Assembly: GCF_010183535.1 (NCBI RefSeq) | Contig: NC_071329.1 | Span: 10,850,001 to 10,914,000, forward strand | Length of the DNA: 64,000 nucleotides | Origin: Caenorhabditis remanei | Taxonomy: Eukaryota; Nematoda; Chromadorea; Rhabditida; Rhabditidae | Reading direction: 5' to 3' | Shown here: piece after piece, positions 56,022 through 64,000 of the stretch | Layout of the letters: each line of letters starts with the position of its first letter | Numbering within the stretch: position 1 is the stretch's first letter | The notes under the pieces: generated by a model | The model's database searches: none | What the model was told of the DNA's origin: nothing | Seen by the model: only the letters and a program-made list of their open reading frames with translations | Position numbers and translations under genes: made by a program

Positions 56022-59000
56022 CTACATTTTATCTTTACTTTCGTATTGATGTAACTTCTGTTGAAGATCACGATTTGAAGCTTCTAACTGATGAACTTGT
56101 TCTGAAAAAACTGATTTATCAGGAACTATTTCTTATTTATGGAAAAACTCACGTTTGAGAGATTTGTTTTCTTCACTGAAGCAGTGCAAACGACTCTCGA
56201 GGGCATCAATATACTCTTTTCGTTTTCGTCGAGACTCTTGAGCAGAAAGCTGAAAGTATGAAAATAGTTAGATAAGAAATATTGCAGGTAACTGATTTTT
56301 TTCAAAACTCTGCAGCAGATGATTTTAAACATTGCAACTTTCGGTTATTTCCAAATACTTATAAAGTACTAACCTTATTCTTAATCTTCCGACGAACAAT
56401 TTTTAGCGACTCTTCTTCACTTTTGGACAGTGGATACTTTTGAGGGATAGGATAGCCTTCTTGTACTAGCGTTCTCCGTTCTTCTGCAGAGAGCATCAAA
56501 TCTCCATTCGTCGACATGTTCTGTAAAAAATCATTTGATGTTTAGAAACGATTTACTTCAAAAATCAAAAAGAACTGAAAAAAAACAAACATTTCGCGAT
56601 CTCACCTGATCAGAGATTAGTTGTTGTCGAAGAGCCATTTCGTGCATTTTGTTTCTCGCCTTCAATTGCTGTTGGGCGGCAGCTAATCCCATACCACCTA
56701 CAAAATAAGAAATTAAATTTCGGATGAAAATGTGAAATTATTCACATGAAGAGCAGAATAAATAATAATGTTGTCTTTTGGATTACGATTTTTGGCGAGA
56801 ATGTTGAAAAAAGAGGTGACAACAAATTATTCATTTCACTCGGTTCACAACACCTGAACAGTTGTTTTTTTCAACAACAGAAAAACAATAAAAAGGTTCA
56901 GTTTTTTCTAATAATAAGGAACGCAAATTCATGCAATTCAAAATCTGGGGCATTTTCTCATACTTGTTGTATTGAAGGAAAATTTTTTTTTTGTTGAAAT
57001 TTTTACCATCACGTTGGTTCATACATTTTCAGAAGTTTATTTCACAGACGTACACAATAATAACTCATCAACATCCATCATTTCTTTGCTACCTTCCGAT
57101 CCTTCGTCCCCATTGGCGGCTAGAAACATCTCACTTGAAAGTGCCATATCTTGCTCTTCTTCGTCTGGACTAGAATCATGAGAATTTGTACCTGCACGCG
57201 TGTTCATTATAGATTTCAGATCGATTACTAATCCATGATCTTCTAGTTGTTCTTCTTTTATTTCTTCTTTTATATAGACGTTGGCGGTGCAACGGGTCGC
57301 CATTGTCTTTCGGCTCTACAGTGGACAGAATTCTGCTAAGAGAAATTATGAATCTAGAAACGGTTATAGAACGAGAGTTACGAGAAAAAGTGAGTTAGAT
57401 ACTCGGTTGTGAATGAAAAACTATTGGAATATTATGACGTGGCATATAAAACAGAACATTTGTCGAGGAGAGTACATGTTCCTAGGAGGGATATTCTAAA
57501 GAGATACCATTCGTTCTAATGCAAACAGTATTCTGATGTTAATCATAATGATGACGTGGTAGATGAGGACACGTACCAAAAGGCCCTGTGGGTAAATGGA
57601 TCGGGCGAGGACACAAAAAAGGGGCAAGAAGTGGCCAGAGGAAAGAAGAGGGTTTTCGATCGACGAACCTCAGCAAGATCATGGAAAAACAAGAGACTCA
57701 GAGATCGCAACGTGGCAGATGAGAGGACAGACCGATTAGAGACGTAGAGATGGGCATTGGCCACGCGATAACCTCGGAGACACCAGCACGTCATACGCAG
57801 AGAAAAGGAAGAGAGACCTCGAGCGGTCTCTCCGTATATACACACTTTGCCACGTCAGAGAAGTCATAGGAGAGAAAAAAGACGGACGTGTCTCTTCTTC
57901 CTTGCTTTCCCATTCTCTCGTGGCTATTTCCCTATTTTTCCCCATTGGCCAACCATTAGGGTACCCAATGGCTCTGGGAAACGACGCCACAACGGAAGCT
58001 GTTGGTCACGGAGCAGTGAAAACCGAACAAAAAGTTCATTCATTTCATGTGAATGTGATCTGAAGCTATTTCCAAATGATACAGATTTAGAAAAGAATTT
58101 TCTATTGCTAGAGCAATTTTTAATTTCAAAGTGGTTTTAGTAGTAATGTTCACTGGTACATAACTGTAAGTATACTCAGAATGGAGTGGGAACTGGATGA
58201 AAGGAATATTTTGTTTACGCTCTGTGAGAGTATTTGTGTATGTCTGATGCCACGTCATTATATTTTTTTCATAACAGAGAAGGTGAAAATCGTGAAAAAG
58301 TTTGATGATGGCAGCTGTAGTCTGAAAGGTTTCGAAAGCGTTATAAAGTGCATCTTCATCGAGGAAGGATCTTCATTTGGCAAAATTCGAAACCGAGATC
58401 ATGAAAAATAAAGGACACTAGTGACAGATGGGAGCCGAAGCCAATTTCAAAAAAAGGGTAAGAGAAAAGAGATGCAGAGAGAAAGGAAATTATGGTGTCA
58501 AAGAATATATAAACGAGAATGGTCAAATGGAGCTTCTGGAGAAACATCTAAAGGAAAAATGTACCTCGATTCAAGGCTGTCGCACGGCCGGCCGCGGCCG
58601 GCCGCGGCCCTCGGCTTTCAGGGCCGTCGCGGCCGCGGATTAACCAAATGGGCTGAATTTTTGCATATCGACTAATCTTTTGGTCCTCTACAAGGCCGCC
58701 GGAAGAAGCGAAAATTTTCCATGGCTGGGAACTGAGATATAAAATCGCCCCACGGCCTTTTTGACAGCCTTGCCTCGATTATTTATGTATTCCTGAAGTC
58801 GGATTAGCACTTTATAGTAAACTCTAAGTACAGTGCAAATTGTTTTCCATCAAGAAGGAACTGAAACTTGAAAAAAAAACGACGCCGATGAAGTGGTGAT
58901 GGTGATAGAAGTGGAAGAGGAGAAGAGGACGAAAGGAGTCTGTGACGAGGGTGTAAGCAGCAGAATGCAGTCAGGAGTGGGTAAGAGATGATGTGAATGA

Positions 59001-62000
59001 TAGAGAAATAGAGAATAGATAAGGGACAAACGCGTGTCACATGACGTGGCAAAAAGCGAAGCATCAGCACTTCTTGAGAGTGTGCATGCGCGTGGCGCGT
59101 GGACGACCCGTTTTCAGACTGACATCAATTTGAGATGTTCTTCTATCTACTGACGTGGCATGTGTCTCCTTTTTTATGTTGACTTTCTCTGTCTGAATAC
59201 TCTTCTACAAATTGGAAAGGCAAAACAATCAAATTGATCTAACGGAGATTTTTTCGAAGAAGAACGCCGTATGTTTTCTAGAATTTTTCTTCACACAGAA
59301 GAAAATTTTTTAAACATCGCCTACGAAATTCGTATGAGGGTATTTGTGAAGAGAGTACAGACAATGGGTGAATGACGTGGCAGTCCTTCTTCCTATTTTC
59401 TCCGCCAAACACGCAACACAGCCACCCTTTCGTTCCGGGGTAACATACGAAAGGCGCTGGCCAAGAAGCAGCAAGCATTCACAGCAACCAATTGTATTTG
59501 ACTGATGATGTTGGTGACGTGGAATCAGAGTGAATAGGAGGATCGATGAAACACAATGAAAAAACTACATTGTAAGGAGAAAAGCATCACATTTGAAATA
59601 TGAATGCGTGGTTCTTGAAACTTAACTTATTTCCATATAAATGATTTTTATAAGTTTATATTTCAATGAAGTTATTATGACTACCGCTAAATTCCAACAA
59701 CATTCGCTTTTCACAAAAAATGGAGCAAAAACAGTTAGGTCAGGCTAGGAAGAGATTCGGAAAGTTTACGTAAGTTCTCAATCTTTCTCAAATAGATAAA
59801 CGAGAATGATGACGTGGCTAACCGGATCATCGAAGAATAGATGACGACGTCATATGATCATGACGTGGATGGAGAAGTGATGTAATAAATAATTGGTGTG
59901 TCCCGGAGAGAAGCAGGACCGCGAACGTACTGAGGTGTTACTTTAACAACAAGAGATGCCGCACGAACGAAATTCCAAATATTGAGAATTTAGATTCATG
60001 CACAAAAATAAAAATTGAAAGCTATTGATGATTTCAAAACTAGAAAAAAAGAGTATTCTGAAACTTTTCAAACATACACTCGGAAATATTTGAGTTTTGT
60101 TTGTTGCATTTATCTTCAAAAGCACCCTCAACACGAATTGTTATGTGTTTAGGAATACTAAATGAACCAACGTGATAGTATTATTTTCTCGAACACATCC
60201 GGGGTTTTCTGGGGGTTGAACAGGAAATAATTAGTCGAAAAAAAGCGTACCCATTCCTTCATAAATCGTTGAATCTTTGAAAAGAAAATTGTGTGGTACG
60301 CTGGTGACATATTGATGACCGGGGTTTGTGAACACTTGATTCATACTCATTTGCAGGCTAGGCTGTAAAATAAATATTACTTTACAAGAATACCGTGTAA
60401 TGAATGCTACTATCATGATATTAAATCCCCCACTAATTGAGCTGAACTGTTTTCGAACTCACCTGATGATGTTGAACAACATGATGATGAAGGTGGTGAT
60501 TGTGAGAGAAGTGCGCGACCGAAGGCAGTGGAGAATGTTGCTGTGGAGCCATCGAGTGACCACTGTTAATCATTCCGTAAGAGGGGCTACTGAAACATGC
60601 TTACGAAAAATTAGACTGTTAAAACAAAACAGAAAATAAAAAAAATGGAAATCTTATTTTCTGAAATTTTGAAACGCCAAAATGAAATAAAACTCAACAA
60701 ATTGAATTTCGGTGTAGGTTTTGATAGATTCATTGACATCAAAAGTTCTCAAAAGAAAAATTCGAATTTCAAAATTTTCGATACGAATATTGGTAGAGAA
60801 ATGGAAATTTTGCAAGAAAACGAAGTGAATGCCACGTTGCGGTCAAGTTTTCAACGTGTGAGGTCGACGTGACCCCGTGACCTATTTTCACGTTTCACGC
60901 GCTTCATTTTTTTTGTGCTCGAATTAAAAGATTGCGAACAAAAAATCACCGAGCGTCGGAATTCATATGATTCAAGAAACTTACTGTGAAGAAGTGGCAG
61001 ATGGGCTGAATGGTGCATTAAAAAGAGCGCTACCGAAATGAACATCAAGACCAAGTGGCTCGTCTTTGAACTCGTTTGGTGAAGAAAGCGAAGAAGATGG
61101 GCTACCAGATGAAGATCCATGATAGTCTGAAAAAATGTCTAACTTTGATCTATAATCCGCGCTTATTCAGCATTGAAATATAAGAATTTATTTATATCAG
61201 TTTTCTCTTTACTCACTCCTTGTAGCAATAACAAACATTAATTTTGCTTCTCGCTTGCTACCTTATCAGTGGACAACCTCAACCTTCCATACATTTTATG
61301 GCTTTCTTCACTCTGATCTCTCCGAATTATCCGTGTTCTTTTTCATTTTGTCTCAATGTTTGTTCCAGTTTTGAAACATTTCAGAGTTGTACAAGCTACC
61401 TTTCACTTGCTTGATAACTTGCTAACTTTATCATTCAACCCATTTTTTGATAAGTAAACTAAATGTTTCGAGAGAGCAGAGACAGAAAAGTGGGTCATAA
61501 ATTGCATTTACGTCAATGACCTGCACACGAGGCGCTCTGTTTCATGACGATTATTCCTTTTGTTCCGGGAAACGCCATGCCTAATTGGATGACAAAGTGT
61601 ATTGGCAACTGTACTAGAAATTTAGATGAGAACTTTCCCCGAAAAAGTAGGATTAACTAGTTTCGCGCTGAGTTCACTACGTCATCAGAAAGCCACAAAA
61701 GTTTCAACAAGTGAAAACTAGAAGCTTATCAATTTAAAATTGTGTGGTAATTCATATTTCACATGTAGTACAATAGAAGAATCGTGTTTTGTCCTAAGCG
61801 CATGATAGGCATAACTTAAGGCTACCGAAATAATATAACAAAACAAGAGTTTGGGACGAACAACACATAAATAGTAAGTAGATCGGTAATACAGACAAAT
61901 TTGAACAACCGTTCTCAGAATGGTCTTTCGAACTTTTGTAAACTTATGGTATTGATAACGAAGCGCGGTAACTATAAAAATAGTAATGATGAAACAATAA

Positions 62001-62342
62001 AAGTTCGAAAGCTTACAACACTTGTGTCATAGTTTCTTCTTAGTGCTACACTCAAATTACTGTGACTGGCAAGTGAACGATGAGAAGTGGGGAACATAAA
62101 CTCGAATACCAACCTTCTCCGTTGCTACTGTGTCGTGACTGATTGAACATTCCGGGCAGAGGAGGAAATAACAACGAAGCAGGAGGTTTTTCATCCGGTG
62201 GAGTACAAGGTTCCCATTTCATTGGGAAGTTATGCATCGGATGCATCATTTGATCCATTTCACAGTTGTTGTTTACACCCATGTTCATTTGATGCATTTG
62301 GATTGGTACAGACATTGGCATTGAAGGACAGGAAATGTTCAT
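56022..62342 (-). CDS. crh-2: CREB3/OASIS-family bZIP transcription factor CRH-2, long isoform
   Basis: Minus-strand exons 62114-62342, 60985-61126, 60463-60589, 60251-60362, 56606-56697, 56374-56520, 56153-56249, 56022-56101; all phases join, 341 aa. The N-terminal half is Met/Pro/His/Ser-rich ([21 protein letters not shown]; later a His-rich NHHLHHH). The bZIP lies at about residues 255-335: [20 protein letters not shown], then [20 protein letters not shown], then a leucine zipper. The [14 protein letters not shown] lead-in and the YIDALESR hinge are specific to the CREB3/CREBH/OASIS branch, which includes C. elegans CRH-2. The reading frame ends ESKDKM shortly after the zipper, so the transmembrane helix that anchors this family in the ER is absent. 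The symbol rests on recall of C27D6.4. Confidence 0.88.
57054..57303 (-). CDS. crh-2: crh-2 alternative first exon (short isoform)
   Basis: An 83-codon acidic frame inside the 3.5 kb crh-2 intron. It starts [19 protein letters not shown], continues with [15 protein letters not shown], and ends DVDELLLC at a GTACGT donor (57053). Its end phase (1) equals that of the upstream long-form exon, so it splices in frame to 56697 and would yield a 222-aa protein with the same bZIP. The exon brings an acidic region plausible as an activation domain and omits the His/Met-rich N-terminus. Confidence 0.7.
57435..59869. promoter_or_regulatory. cluster of ten TGACGTGG elements upstream of the crh-2 short first exon
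   Basis: Matches to TGACGTGG[C/A/T] start at 57435, 57552, 59042, 59151, 59373, 59515, 59810 and 59861 on the plus strand. Reverse copies GCCACGTCA lie at 57850 and 58250. A related TGACGACGTCA occurs at 59842. All lie 130-2570 bp upstream of the short-isoform ATG. TGACGTGG is the known UPR-type element recognised by ATF6/XBP1 and CREB3-class bZIP factors. By chance 2.4 kb should contain about 0.07 copies (both strands). Flanking sequences differ, so they are not copies of one repeat. Confidence 0.75.
58572..58772. mobile_element. GC-rich hAT-like MITE in the crh-2 intron
   Basis: A 201-bp element with perfect 10-bp terminal inverted repeats (CAAGGCTGTC ... GACAGCCTTG) and a GC-rich interior (GGCCGGCCGCGGCC runs). 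It is flanked by an 8-bp direct repeat CCTCGATT (58564-58571 and 58773-58780). The 8-bp target-site duplication points to hAT-type transposition. Non-autonomous, no ORF of its own. It splits the TGACGTGG cluster. Confidence 0.85.
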
Positions 62343-63939
62343 AGTTACAGTTTTAGGTACAATATGTACAGGAAGTTGGAGGAGCTGATGGCACAGACCG
62401 AATAATTTTGATACTGTTCTTCTTCGTGTTTCTTTTTCCTGTCACTGGCAGGTGGGGAGGTGGCAGCAACTCAACAAGGGGAAAAAGATACAGAGAAGGG
62501 GACGCTAATTTGATAAACGAGATAGTAAGAGAGTGGTTGAGAAATCATAGAAGGAGAGCACAAGTTTCGGAGAGAAAACTGATAACGGTTTACAGTGCCT
62601 GAAATCGAAAGCACTTGCTAGTCACTTTATTCGTATGATTGTTTCGCTTTTTCATTAAAGTGATGTAGATTTCTGAATAAACAAACATGGCGATCAGAAA
62701 TTTTCAATTCCAGTCAGTCACACCTTGTCCGTCGTTTCAGAAAAAGATAGGTAAAAAAACATGACGCCGAAAAAGAACTTAACAGTATTTGATGGCGGTC
62801 GTAAAACGAAAGGAAAGGCTGAGCTGATAACGAGATGTTGTCAACGACGATTGTGGATTGAAACAGAGAATATACGATGTTGCCATTGATGTTTGATAAG
62901 TGACAAAAAGAGCAATTTCGGTTTGACAAATTCACGTATCCTAACAATGTATGTCAGGTTTTCAGAGAAAAAGAAGACGGATATTAGAATAGTATAAGCG
63001 TTCGAAAAGTTTGTCAACTTTATGATACTGTTCTTCGCCCAAAAACCTTTTAGAAGTTCAATGAAGTATTGTAAGACTCGGAAAACAAACTAAACGTTTT
63101 CAAATTTGCAGCCGGGTGTCAGTTTCTAATGAAAACAGTGCAGCCGACCAATACTTCTGAGAAGAATTACTTTCTTTTTATTCTAATTTGATTCCGCACA
63201 TAGCCAATTTTCGATGCTCGTTCGACATCACGATTTCATCAGATTACTGTTTTTTGCTTCTGCATTTCTATTTACTCTACCTTCTTTTAGATGACCGATG
63301 ATGTTATCAACTTTCTCAACATCAGCACCAAGACATTGTTACGAAGAAAAAGCGTTAGTGCGTACGAAAAAAGGGGGCGTGACTTTATCTTCGAGCTTTT
63401 TGTGAAGTGCAAAGATTAACGCTTGTTTATTTCTATTTCAGTTCCAAATTTAATTTTCAGCCTCAGTTTTGAAATTTACCGAAAAGCGGAACTCAACTTG
63501 ACTGTAGTTTGATGTTGGAAATACTATTTTATCAATGTTTCAATTTCATTAGCGAAATAAGTTATCAAAATGTACTCTAACGTAAATATCCGACACTATT
63601 TGGCAAGTTGCAAATGCGCTCTATTGAACTCTAACAATAGGCGCGAGTTTTGAATTTTTTGACTATAATTATAGAAATATAAAGCTAAAGTCCCCCAAGT
63701 TTTGTAACCAGTTGAAACTGGGTCAGAAATTCTGAATTTTCAGAAAAACACACCGAGAAAATACCAAAACGTTTAGTAGAAACTCGAATAAAGACACATA
63801 GTAGAAATCTGTCCTAAAATAGTAACACTGTGTGCTAAAATCTGTCCTAAGGCCTAAAAAGCAGAAAAAATCTTCCTAACTTATTGAAAAATTGAGAATT
63901 AATGTTTAAAAAATATCAACAAAACGATTTCGCCAGCAT
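62343..63939. other. upstream region of crh-2 and repetitive DNA
   Basis: No exon recognised. The first few hundred bp should contain the promoter of the long crh-2 form. From about 63650 the text looks repetitive (recurring AAATCTGTCCTAA at about 63806 and 63838) and runs into the tRNA-like element at the right edge. Confidence 0.45.
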
Positions 63940-64000
63940 GGGTTCGATCCCTACACCTACTGACTACCGGCAGCGCCGTCACCCTACTGAGCCACCGAGG
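63940..64000 (-). mobile_element. tRNA-like SINE head at the right edge (partial)
   Basis: On the minus strand there is an A box (TGGCTCAGTAGGG, complement of 63982-63994) and, 32 nt after it, a B box (GGATCGAACCC, complement of 63940-63950). This is the normal internal pol III promoter layout. The acceptor stem does not pair and the sequence continues into repeat-like DNA on the 3' side, so a tRNA-derived SINE is likelier than a tRNA gene. It is cut by the window end. Confidence 0.45.

Noticed and set aside
62408..62602. 64-codon plus-strand frame upstream of crh-2
   Set aside because: No homology, no splice context, purine-rich composition. Likely chance.

Overview
The window is nuclear DNA of a nematode, almost certainly a Caenorhabditis species. 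Genes are built of many small exons. Introns are mostly 40-60 bp, with GTRAGT donors and TTTTCAG acceptors. Worm-specific families are present: srb chemoreceptors, a CW/C-type lectin protein, an astacin (nas) with EGF and CUB domains, and an ACC/LGC-type Cys-loop channel. From memory, the C. elegans counterparts of several genes (mpk-2, crh-2 and the srb-1/2/3/5 group) lie on chromosome II, with crh-2 and those srb genes on one cosmid, so this looks like the syntenic region. I cannot name the species. All gene models were built by hand from splice signals and checked for phase continuity exon by exon.

Left part (1-11.4 kb): the 3' end of an unknown gene; two tandem ERK5-type MAP kinases (mpk-2 and a diverged paralogue whose activation loop reads S-Q-Y); a CW-domain/C-type lectin gene; and a rhodopsin-like GPCR with a GC-rich hAT-like MITE in its first intron. 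A 9.2 kb stretch with no recognisable gene follows.

Centre (20.6-35 kb): a Cys-loop anion channel, a four-TM protein, an astacin protease (minus strand), a peroxisomal dienoyl-CoA isomerase ending in SKL, an unrecognised multi-pass membrane protein, and an Sra-superfamily receptor (minus strand).

36.5-49.1 kb: a head-to-tail array of seven srb chemoreceptor genes on the minus strand, six intact and one broken. All keep a four-exon layout in which the two middle exons are 219 and 197 nt. Inside the array, a 283-bp segment is duplicated on either side of a 514-bp copy of the broken gene's 5' end.

Right part (49.7-64 kb): a small secreted protein, a ~1.14 kb inverted repeat, a large coiled-coil protein, a 75-aa secreted proline-rich peptide, and the CREB3-family bZIP gene crh-2. 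The crh-2 gene has two predicted first exons. The 3.5 kb intron before the bZIP exons holds an alternative, phase-matched first exon and, upstream of it, ten copies of TGACGTGG, the core bound by UPR-type bZIP factors. This is the most striking regulatory feature seen.
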